Shown: in pieces, positions 56,296 through 64,000 of the stretch
Layout of the letters: every line of letters starts with the position of its first letter
How positions within the stretch are numbered: the first letter of the stretch is position 1
NCBI RefSeq assembly: GCF_021184025.1
Contig: NZ_CP036537.1
Coordinates: 124,001-188,000 of the forward strand
Direction: 5' to 3'
DNA length: 64,000 nt
Origin: Rhodopseudomonas boonkerdii
GTDB taxonomy: Bacteria > Pseudomonadota > Alphaproteobacteria > Rhizobiales > Xanthobacteraceae
The notes under the pieces: generated by a model
What the model was told of the DNA's origin: nothing
Databases searched by the model: none
What the model saw: only the letters and a program-made list of their open reading frames with translations
Made by a program: the position numbers and the translations under genes

Positions 56296-58860
56296 TCACA
56301 AATTCCGCAATACGGTGGCAGGCTTCCGGGTCAGGGCTACCAACGTACCCAGCAGACCGAGGCCCACTGTGACAATAAGCGCCGCCAGCACGACGCCGGC
56401 TGCGCTGCCGGCCTGCCATGCGAAGCTCAGATTCATCAACCGCGTGACGATCAGCCATGCCGCCACCGACCCAGCGATGACGCCGAACACCGCGGTGGCG
56501 AAGCCGATCATCAGATATTCGAGCGCATAGGCGCCAAGCAGACGTGCGCGGGTGGCGCCGAGTGTCTTCAAGATGACGGCGTCATAAACGCGGTGGCGAT
56601 GGCCGGCGGCGAGCGCGCCTGACAGCACCAGGATCGCCGACAGCAGCGTCACCGCGCTGGCACCGCGGATGGCGAGCGTCAGATTGGTGATCACCGCCCC
56701 GACCGTATCGAGCGCTTCGCGCACCCGCACCGTCGTCACCATCGGAAAGGCGTCCGCCACCGCCTTCACCAGCGCGGCATCCTGGGCGGGAGCGCCCTGC
56801 GGCTCGGTCAAGGTCGCGATATGCGTATGCGGCGCACCACGGAACGTGTTCGGCGAAAACACCAGGACGAAGTTAATTCCGAGACTCTGCCAGTCGACAC
56901 TGCGCAGGCTGCCGATCCTGGCCGAGATGTCACGGCCCAGAACATTCACCACAACATCATCGCCGAGCTTGAGACCGAGGCCATCGGCGAGCTTCTTCTC
57001 GAACGACACCAGCGGGGGGCCACTGTAGTTCCTCGGCCACCACTCGCCTTCCACCACCCTCGATCCACGCGGAATCTCATTGGTGTAACTGATGCCGCGA
57101 TCGCTCTGCAGCACCCATTCCGCATCGGTCGAGGGCTTGAGATCCTCCGCCTTGACGCCGCGCGCGGCCACAATGCGACCGCGCAGCATCGGCACTTCCT
57201 CCACCGTCGATTGCGGCTGCTTGTCCTTGAGGAACGTCGTGAAGCGATCCGCATCGGTGGAGGGGATATCGATGAAATAGAACGACGGCGCCTTCTCCGG
57301 CAACGAGGCCATGAACTGGCGGCGCAGATTGCCGTCGATCTGGGTCACGGTCACCAGCACCGTGAGACCAAGGCCGAGCGATAACACGACCGAGGGTGTC
57401 AATGCACCCGGCCGATGGATATTGGCGATGGCGAGCCTCAGCATGGTCATGCGTGGACGCGGGAGTTTCCGGGCAATGGCCATCAGCATGCCGGCGATCC
57501 CGCGCAGCAAAACAAACACCACAAACGACGACAACACGAAGATGGCGGCGATACGCTTGTCATAGGCAAGCCCGATCACGATGGCGATCAGCACCGAAAC
57601 GACCAGTGCCATCCAGGCGATGTAGCGTGCCTGCGGCCGCTTCGATTCGGTATGCGCAGCATCGCGGAACAGCGCTGCGACGGGAACATCATGCACCCGC
57701 GCCAGCGGCCACAGGCCAAAGGCAAGCGCGGTCAGCAACCCGTAAAGCAGCGACAGTGCCAGCGCACCGGGATGCAGCGCTGGAACCACCGGCAGCGGCA
57801 GCAGATGGCCGAACAGCCCCACGATGGCGAAAGGCAGCATCGCGCCCAGCGCGAGACCGATCAGCGAGCCAATCACCGCGAGCACCATCACCTGCGTCAG
57901 ATACACCGCGAACACGTCGCGGCCGGTGGCGCCGAGCGCCTTCAGCGCGGCGATCACCTCACGGCGCCGGTCGATATGGCTCCGGACCGCATTGGCAACA
58001 CCGACGCCGCCGACAAGAAGCGAGGCAAGGCCGACCAGGGTGAGGAACTGGGTGAACCGCGAAATGCTGCGCTCGAGCTGCGGCGAGGCATTGTCGCGCG
58101 AGCGGATTTCCCAGCCGGCCTGCGGCAGCTGGCTGCGGACATCGTCGGTCAGGATTTTGGCGGCACGATCACCGCTGTCCGGCAAGCGAACGCGATAGGT
58201 CCATCGGACGAGGCTGCCGGGCTGCAGCAGCGCGGTGGCGCGCAGCGCATCCGCGCTGACGAGGAAGCGCGGTGCGAAACCGACACCACCCGCGAGCTTG
58301 TCCGGTTCAGACTCAACGACGCTGCGAATCTGGAAGGTCGCACTGCCGACGTTGACGCGATCGCCAAGTTGGAGGCCGAGGCGCGCGAGCAACGTCGCGT
58401 CGGATGCGGCGCCATAGGCGCCGTCGCGCTCGGCCAGCAAATCGGAAACCGGCATCTCCGGCGTCAGTTTCAAGCGGCCGAGCAACGGATAAGCGTCGTC
58501 CACCGCCTTCATCTCGACCAGCGCGAGATTTCCGTCCGACGCACGAACCATGCCGCGCAGCGTCGCCGCGACGGAGACATCGCCACGCTGGCGCAGGAAG
58601 GCGATTTCGTCCGGCTTCGCCTCGCGCTGCATCAGCGAGAAAGCGACATCGCCGCCGAGCAATGTGCGGCCCTCGCGAGCAAGGCCGTCATGCAAACTCG
58701 CCGCGACCGAGCCGACCCCGGCGATCGCCAGCACACCGAGTGCGATACATGCGATGAAAACATAAAAGCCGCTGAGAGCGCCGCGCAGTTCGCGAAGCGC
58801 GTAACGCAGAGCCACCGACGGGCCGCGTGTCGGCGCGGGATTGTCGGTCATGACCGCCAT
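56296..58860 (-). CDS. FtsX-like ABC transporter permease
   Basis: An 854-residue membrane protein with the architecture of YbbP-like permeases: one N-terminal membrane segment (FYVFIACIALGVLAIAGVG), a periplasmic domain, a central block of FtsX-type helices (about residues 260-480), a second large periplasmic domain (about 500-720) and a C-terminal FtsX block. Start: the ATG at 58860 overlaps the ATPase stop as ATGA; a second ATG at 58851 is possible. With the ATPase it forms an exporter or a mechanotransmission system for lipids, peptides or esterase-linked substrates (inferred from the adjacent GDSL esterase). Confidence 0.9.
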   Translation of the reverse strand: MAVMTDNPAPTRGPSVALRYALRELRGALSGFYVFIACIALGVLAIAGVGSVAASLHDGLAREGRTLLGGDVAFSLMQREAKPDEIAFLRQRGDVSVAATLRGMVRASDGNLALVEMKAVDDAYPLLGRLKLTPEMPVSDLLAERDGAYGAASDATLLARLGLQLGDRVNVGSATFQIRSVVESEPDKLAGGVGFAPRFLVSADALRATALLQPGSLVRWTYRVRLPDSGDRAAKILTDDVRSQLPQAGWEIRSRDNASPQLERSISRFTQFLTLVGLASLLVGGVGVANAVRSHIDRRREVIAALKALGATGRDVFAVYLTQVMVLAVIGSLIGLALGAMLPFAIVGLFGHLLPLPVVPALHPGALALSLLYGLLTALAFGLWPLARVHDVPVAALFRDAAHTESKRPQARYIAWMALVVSVLIAIVIGLAYDKRIAAIFVLSSFVVFVLLRGIAGMLMAIARKLPRPRMTMLRLAIANIHRPGALTPSVVLSLGLGLTVLVTVTQIDGNLRRQFMASLPEKAPSFYFIDIPSTDADRFTTFLKDKQPQSTVEEVPMLRGRIVAARGVKAEDLKPSTDAEWVLQSDRGISYTNEIPRGSRVVEGEWWPRNYSGPPLVSFEKKLADGLGLKLGDDVVVNVLGRDISARIGSLRSVDWQSLGINFVLVFSPNTFRGAPHTHIATLTEPQGAPAQDAALVKAVADAFPMVTTVRVREALDTVGAVITNLTLAIRGASAVTLLSAILVLSGALAAGHRHRVYDAVILKTLGATRARLLGAYALEYLMIGFATAVFGVIAGSVAAWLIVTRLMNLSFAWQAGSAAGVVLAALIVTVGLGLLGTLVALTRKPATVLRNL

Positions 58861-59570
58861 CAAGCCGTCTCGATACGTCCGGAACGCAGGCGAACCACCC
58901 GGTCGCAACGTTCGGCGAGTCCATGGTCATGGGTGACCAGCACCAGCGTCATGCCGCGCTCGGCGTGCTGCGCGAACAGGAGGTCGACGATCTGGCCGCC
59001 GGTATTTTCGTCGAGATTGCCGGTCGGCTCATCCGCGACGAGGATGGCCGGATCGGGCGCGAGCGCACGCGCCAGCGCGACACGCTGCTGCTCGCCGCCG
59101 GAAAGCTGGCGCGGATAATGGTGCAGACGGGCGCCGAGACCCACCGCCTCCAGCTCCGCCGCCGCGCGCGCGCCAGGATCGGGATGGCCGGCAAGCTCCA
59201 GCGGCACGGCGACATTCTCCAGCGCCGTCATGGTCGGGATCAGATGGAAGGACTGGAAGACGATACCGACGTGGCGACCGCGAAAGCGCGCCAATCCGTC
59301 CTCGTCGAGATCATTGAAAGCCGTGCCATTGACCACCACCTGACCTGAGTCAGGCCGCTCCAGCCCCGCCATCACCATCAGCAGCGTGGATTTGCCGGAG
59401 CCCGACGGGCCGATCAACCCGATCGCCTCGCCCGGCCCCACGCGCAGGTTGATATCCTTGAGGATATGCACGCGCGCTGCACCCGTGCCGAGCGACAGGT
59501 TGAGGTTGGAAATGGAAATGGTGTCCGGCGCAGTGCCGGCCAAGGATGGGGTATCGATGCGCGTGTCCAT
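58860..59570 (-). CDS. ABC transporter ATP-binding protein, LolD/YbbA-like
   Basis: A 236-residue ATPase with Walker [18 protein letters not shown]-loop [11 protein letters not shown], signature [15 protein letters not shown], Walker [18 protein letters not shown] and [11 protein letters not shown]. In E. coli ybbA-ybbP sit beside tesA, exactly the arrangement here with the divergent esterase. The ATG at 59570 is taken; an earlier ATG at 59657 would overlap the esterase gene much more. Confidence 0.9.
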   Translation of the reverse strand: MDTRIDTPSLAGTAPDTISISNLNLSLGTGAARVHILKDINLRVGPGEAIGLIGPSGSGKSTLLMVMAGLERPDSGQVVVNGTAFNDLDEDGLARFRGRHVGIVFQSFHLIPTMTALENVAVPLELAGHPDPGARAAAELEAVGLGARLHHYPRQLSGGEQQRVALARALAPDPAILVADEPTGNLDENTGGQIVDLLFAQHAERGMTLVLVTHDHGLAERCDRVVRLRSGRIETA

Positions 59571-60261
59571 GTCGGTGTCATATGGCACTTCATTTGCGGC
59601 GGTCGAGAGGTGGTTTCGCAGGTTTGTGTGCCTGTTGTTTGCCGGATGGCTCGTCATGATGCCGCAGGCACGGGCCTCCGCGCAGACCCCCGCCGCCCCC
59701 GTAAAGCTGGTGGTGCTTGGGGACTCGCTGAGCGCAGGCTACAATCTGCCGGCCGCGGCGGCGTTTCCGGTCCGATTGCAGAAGGCGCTGAACGACAAGG
59801 GCATCGCAGTCGAGATCGCCAATGCCGGCGTATCCGGCGACACCACGTCGGGCGGCCTCGGCCGTCTCGACTGGTCAGTCCCGGATGGTACCCAGGGCGT
59901 GATCCTGGAACTGGGTGCCAATGACGCGCTCCGCGGCGTCGACCCGAAAATCCCGCGCGAGGCGCTTGCCGAAATCATCAAGCGACTGCAGGGGCGCGGC
60001 ATCAAGGTTCTGCTCTGCGGCATGCTTGCGCCACCGAATTACGGCAGGGATTATGCGGACAGATTCAATGCGATCTATCCGGATCTCGCCAGGCAGTTCG
60101 ACATTCCGCTGTATCCATTCTTCCTCGATGGCGTTGCCGGCGAGAGCAAACTCAATCTTCCCGACGGCATGCATCCGACCGCAGATGGCGTCGATGTCGT
60201 GGTGAACAAAATATTACCGACAGTGGAAGCTTTCGTGGCATCGCTTGCGCCGAAGAACTGA
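59569..60261 (+). CDS. tesA: GDSL-family esterase/lysophospholipase, TesA-like
   Basis: A 230-residue exported SGNH hydrolase. The nucleophile S53 is in VVLGDSLSAGYN, the oxyanion residues in LGANDALRG, and the catalytic Asp-His pair in LPDGMHPTADG. A signal peptide precedes the domain (WFRRFVCLLFAGWLVMMPQARASA, cleavage near ASA-QT). It acts as a thioesterase/lysophospholipase of the TesA type. The start ATG at 59569 overlaps by two bases the divergent start of the ABC ATPase, which is unusual; the true start of one gene may lie inside. Confidence 0.88.
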   Translation: MSVSYGTSFAAVERWFRRFVCLLFAGWLVMMPQARASAQTPAAPVKLVVLGDSLSAGYNLPAAAAFPVRLQKALNDKGIAVEIANAGVSGDTTSGGLGRLDWSVPDGTQGVILELGANDALRGVDPKIPREALAEIIKRLQGRGIKVLLCGMLAPPNYGRDYADRFNAIYPDLARQFDIPLYPFFLDGVAGESKLNLPDGMHPTADGVDVVVNKILPTVEAFVASLAPKN

Positions 60262-60426
60262 GCAATTGCCGATCTGGCGATCACGATCCGCCTGTGCTCG
60301 TCGAGTTATTCGGAACCTGACGCTGCGATGACATGCTTTGCTTCGCAGAGTCACATAACTCGGGTACAAAAGTGACATCGGTGATTCGTGGATTTGTTCG
60401 ATTCGCCGGCTCGTTTGTTCGGGCAT

Positions 60427-60478
60427 GATTTTCGCCGAGCGGTGCCATCTCACGCATCCGCACCTTTCGGCGAAAATC
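60427..60478. repeat. Long hairpin upstream of thpR
   Basis: Arms GATTTTCGCCGA and TCGGCGAAAATC are perfect complements, and the stem resumes with GGTGC/GCACC after a 2-base internal loop, making a 52-base hairpin. It ends 25 bases before the thpR start codon and covers the leader. Its ends resemble repeat family C (CATGAT, CGAAAA), so it may be a MITE-like remnant. Confidence 0.6.
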
Positions 60479-60503
60479 GCGCCCCGACAAAAAGGAGCTG
60501 ACT

Positions 60504-61055
60504 ATGCCGCGTCTATTCGCCGGACTGGAAATTCCAGCCGAGATCGGCCAGCGATTGGCCAATTTGCGTGGTGGCCTCCCCGGCGCGCGCTGGATCGACC
60601 CCGAAAATTATCACGTCACCCTCCGCTTCATCGGCGACATCGACGGCATCTCGGCGAACGAGATCGCATATCTGATGTCGCGCATCGAACGGAAGCCCTT
60701 CAAGGTCGAGATCCGCGGGCTGTCGAGCTTCGGTGGCAACAAACCTCGGGCCATCGTCGCCAATGTGGAGCCGAGCAAGCCCTTGCTCGAACTGCAGGCC
60801 GAACTGGAGCGGCTGGTGCGCCGCTGCGGACTGGAGCCGGAAGGCCGCAAGTTCACACCGCATGTGACGCTCGCCCGGCTGCGCGACGCGTCGTGCCGGG
60901 ATGTCGCCGACTATCTCTCGGTGCGCGGATACTTTCCGACGCAGGCATTCACGGCGGAACAATTCGTCCTGTTCTCCTCGCGCGCCTCGACCGGTGGCGG
61001 GCCGTATCTGGTGGAGAATTCCTACGAGCTGTGCGCGGGTGTGAGAGCGGCGTAG
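60504..61055 (+). CDS. thpR: RNA 2',3'-cyclic phosphodiesterase
   Basis: A 183-residue 2H phosphoesterase. The two catalytic H-x-T motifs are H37-V-T in NYHVTLRFIG and H120-V-T in FTPHVTLARL, with spacing normal for ThpR/LigT. It opens 2',3'-cyclic ends of RNA. The ATG is preceded by AAGGAG. No RNA-ligase or other RNA-repair partner is adjacent. Confidence 0.92.
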   Translation: MPRLFAGLEIPAEIGQRLANLRGGLPGARWIDPENYHVTLRFIGDIDGISANEIAYLMSRIERKPFKVEIRGLSSFGGNKPRAIVANVEPSKPLLELQAELERLVRRCGLEPEGRKFTPHVTLARLRDASCRDVADYLSVRGYFPTQAFTAEQFVLFSSRASTGGGPYLVENSYELCAGVRAA

Positions 61056-61079
61056 CTAGCTAGCAGCGACGCTCTGATT

Positions 61080-61258
61080 TCGCTCCCTCTTGCGGGGTGG
61101 CCGGCCCTCTTGGGCGGGCCGCGTGGGGATGCCCCACGTGACGTCGAGCGTGCGGAAGCACCCCGCCCGTCTCGATGCTTGCTGAACGCTCGCTTCGATC
61201 CCCCCTCCTCGCTGCGCACGGCTTCGTCGCGCCTGAGGGAGGGAAAAAGGAGCGTCAC
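61080..61258. repeat. Palindromic intergenic repeat, family D (copy 2)
   Basis: It shares GTGGGGATGCCCCACGTGACGTCG-like centre parts and a CGCGCCTGAGGGAGGGA end with the copy at 23390, in the opposite order of some internal blocks. Confidence 0.75.
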
Positions 61259-61329
61259 CGCTCGCCGCATATCCGCCTCCTCCAAATCCCATCTTGCATT
61301 TTGCGGGCACATCAGGCCGTTAGGCGCCC

Positions 61330-62514
61330 ATGCCCGCCCCGCACACATCCTTTCGCGAACAATACAGAGCTCTCGTCGCCACCGGCACCATCGAGGCCGA
61401 TCCGGCACAAGCCGAGGCTGTCGAGGCCATCGCTGCGCTCGACACCAAGCTCGCCACCTACGAGCCGCCGCGCAAGAAAGGCTTCTTCGGCCGGTTATTC
61501 GGCGGCGATAAGGATACACAGCCGCCGAAGGGGCTCTATGTCCATGGCGAGGTCGGTCGCGGCAAGACCATGCTCATGGACCTGTTCTTCGAAAGCAGCC
61601 CGGTCCAGCACAAGCGCCGCGCGCACTTCCATGAGTTCATGGCCGATGCCCATGAACGCATCTACGATTTCCGCCAGAAGATCGCGAGCGGCGCTCTTCC
61701 TGACGAAGACGTCATCATGCTGACGGCGAATTCGATCTTCGAAGAAGCCTGGCTGCTGTGCTTCGACGAGTTTCACGTCACCGACATCGCCGACGCAATG
61801 ATCCTCGGTCGCCTGTTCGCAAGGCTGTTCGAACTCGGCACGGTGGTGTTCGCGACCTCCAATGTGGAGCCGGTGAACCTCTACAAAGGTGGCCTCAACC
61901 GCGCGCTGTTCCTGCCCTTCATCAAGCAGATCGAAGATCACATGGATGTGCGCAAACTCGACTCGCGCACCGATTTCCGCATGGAAAAGCTGGTCGGTGT
62001 GAAGAGCTGGCTGGTGCCGGACGATGCTGCTGCCAAAGCACAGCTCGATGCAGCTTTTACCAAACTCACCGGCGGCGCACAGGGCAAGTCGCGTGAACTC
62101 GTCGTGAAGGGCCGCAAGCTACATGTGCCGTTCGAGGCGCAGGGCGTCGCACGCTTCACGTTCCGCGATCTCTGCGAAAAACCGCTGGGCGCCTCCGACT
62201 ATCTCAAGCTGGCGCATGAGTATCACACACTGTTCATCGAACATGTGCCGATGATGGACTACGCCAACCGCAACGCGGCCAAGCGCTTCATCTCGCTGAT
62301 TGATACGCTGTACGACAATGCCGTGAAATTGATGGCGACGGCGGCGGCCGAGCCACCCGACCTCTATTCGGCCGACCAGGGCGTCGAGAAGTTCGAATTC
62401 GTCCGCACGGCGTCCCGCCTGTTCGAAATGGGATCGGAGAGTTATCTGGCGCTGCCACACGGCCGCAGCGATTCCACGGCGTCCGGCGCGACCACGGGCC
62501 TGGTGGAGACTTAG
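61330..62514 (+). CDS. zapE: Cell division protein ZapE (AFG1-type ATPase)
   Basis: A 394-residue AAA-type ATPase. Walker A GEVGRGKTMLMDLFF starts at residue 73, Walker B is LLCFDEFHVTDIADAMIL and sensor residues lie in VVFATSNVEP. The region HEFMADAHERIYDFRQ follows Walker A as in all AFG1 family members. ZapE modulates FtsZ polymers at division in E. coli. It precedes mdh with about 270 bases between, the neighbour order seen in related genomes. Confidence 0.95.
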   Translation: MPAPHTSFREQYRALVATGTIEADPAQAEAVEAIAALDTKLATYEPPRKKGFFGRLFGGDKDTQPPKGLYVHGEVGRGKTMLMDLFFESSPVQHKRRAHFHEFMADAHERIYDFRQKIASGALPDEDVIMLTANSIFEEAWLLCFDEFHVTDIADAMILGRLFARLFELGTVVFATSNVEPVNLYKGGLNRALFLPFIKQIEDHMDVRKLDSRTDFRMEKLVGVKSWLVPDDAAAKAQLDAAFTKLTGGAQGKSRELVVKGRKLHVPFEAQGVARFTFRDLCEKPLGASDYLKLAHEYHTLFIEHVPMMDYANRNAAKRFISLIDTLYDNAVKLMATAAAEPPDLYSADQGVEKFEFVRTASRLFEMGSESYLALPHGRSDSTASGATTGLVET

Positions 62515-62521
62515 AACGCCT

Positions 62522-62613
62522 CCACATCATTGCGAGGAGCCGAAGGCGACGAAGCAATCCAGTTCTTGGGTTTTCTGGATGGCTTTGCTTCGCTTCGCTC
62601 GCAATGACGACGG
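62522..62613. repeat. Palindromic intergenic repeat, family G
   Basis: CATTGCGAGGAGCCGAAGGCG and GCTTCGCTCGCAATG form inverted ends around AGCAATCCAG and CTGGATGGCTTTGC, a type widespread in alphaproteobacterial spacers. One copy is seen here. Confidence 0.8.
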
Positions 62614-62697
62614 AGCGCGTCAGGTATACCAGGCTGCATCCTCCCCAAATCCGCCTCACGGCCCTCTCGCCCGACAAATGGGCAGGGGCTGACTTGA

Positions 62698-63747
<1,050 letters not shown>

Positions 63748-63762
63748 AACTTCGATGAAATG

Positions 63763-63790
63763 AACCGGCACCCCTGGGGTGCCGGTTTTG
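63763..63790 (+). terminator. Terminator after mdh
   Basis: An 11-base-pair stem (AACCGGCACCC with GGGTGCCGGTT) closes on a 3-base loop and is followed by TTTTG. Confidence 0.82.
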
Positions 63791-63866
63791 CATTTGACGT
63801 GGTTGGCCATCCCTGCGACGAACCCATCCAGCCAACTTCGTCCGTCACACGGAATTACCGGCAACT

Positions 63867-63896
63867 TTGACATCTGGCTCTCGTGGTATACGGTAT
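63867..63896 (+). promoter_or_regulatory. Possible sucC promoter
   Basis: A perfect TTGACA at 63867 is followed after 18 bases by CGGTAT. The region is about 60 bases before the sucC start. The -10 match is only moderate. Confidence 0.4.
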
Positions 63897-63955
63897 GCCA
63901 ATTCAAAGAAACGGCGTGAATTCCAATTTCACCATCGGGGGTTCGGGAGCATCTT

Positions 63956-64000
63956 ATGAATATCCATGAATATCAGGCGAAAGCCGTTCTAAAGGAGTTC
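63956..64000 (+). CDS. sucC: Succinyl-CoA ligase beta subunit, N-terminal fragment
   Basis: Fifteen codons (MNIHEYQAKAVLKEF) are visible before the window ends; this is the conserved start of SucC, the ADP-forming ligase beta subunit. A GGGAGC ribosome-binding site precedes it. The mdh-sucC-sucD-sucA order of related alphaproteobacteria supports the call. Confidence 0.9.
   Translation, partial: MNIHEYQAKAVLKEF

Noticed and set aside
57415..59118. 567-codon open frame on the plus strand
   Set aside because: It is antisense to the FtsX-like permease and the ABC ATPase, Gln/Arg/His-rich, without known motifs.

Overview
This 64-kb window is chromosomal DNA of a high-GC alphaproteobacterium, most likely from the Bradyrhizobiaceae/Nitrobacteraceae (Rhodopseudomonas, Bradyrhizobium, Afipia, Tardiphaga group). 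Three things point there. The malonyl-CoA synthetase is, from memory, very close to Rhodopseudomonas palustris MatB. The gene sets sdhCDAB, rpsP-rimM-trmD-rplS with ffh, ccmABCDG-acnA and mdh-sucC fit the order. The intergenic spaces carry several families of long palindromic repeats typical of this group. No rRNA, tRNA, CRISPR array, insertion sequence or phage was recognised.

Region by region. 1-6.9 kb: the end of a substrate-binding protein, an ABC permease and ATPase, two DUF1989 proteins and a 1181-residue biotin-dependent carboxylase. This is the set usually called urea carboxylase, but the DUF1989 pair points to guanidine assimilation. 7.0-10.5 kb: sdhCDAB on the minus strand. 10.7-18 kb: a TSUP anion exporter, a cation diffusion facilitator, matB, a fasciclin protein, a membrane cytochrome b paired with a Tat-exported, apparently lipid-anchored molybdoenzyme, and an MFS transporter. 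18-31.3 kb: leucine genes (leuB, leuD, leuC) and asd, interspersed with carbonic anhydrase, a CitE-like lyase, a zincin, four small secreted proteins (two or three of them His-rich), a YcaQ-type glycosylase and a cold-shock protein. 31.6-38 kb: the rplS-trmD-rimM-rpsP-ffh translation/SRP cluster, split between trmD and rimM by a roughly 2.6-kb insert holding an AT-richer membrane protein gene and a divergent HxlR/quinone-reductase pair. 38-46.7 kb: a metallo-beta-lactamase-fold hydrolase, two secreted proteins, dapF, a GST, the divergent katG/oxyR pair and a small helix-hairpin-helix protein. 46.9-52.8 kb: the ccmABCDG cytochrome c maturation genes and acnA. 53-61 kb: DUF1223, DUF2794, GNAT and BI-1 family genes, a LolD/FtsX-like exporter divergent from a GDSL esterase, and thpR. 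61.3-64 kb: zapE, mdh and the start of sucC.

How the genes fit together. TCA-cycle enzymes recur (sdhCDAB, acnA, mdh, sucC). An iron-control-element-like palindrome lies upstream of acnA, with a weaker match at the sdhC promoter, suggesting iron-responsive (Irr) control of these iron-using enzymes. Lysine/threonine and leucine synthesis are represented by asd, dapF and leuBCD. Peroxide defence is the katG/oxyR pair. Start codons were moved from the longest ORF to the most plausible ATG or GTG where ribosome-binding sites or family length indicate it; such changes are stated in the entries. All family calls rest on reading protein motifs by eye, without database searches.
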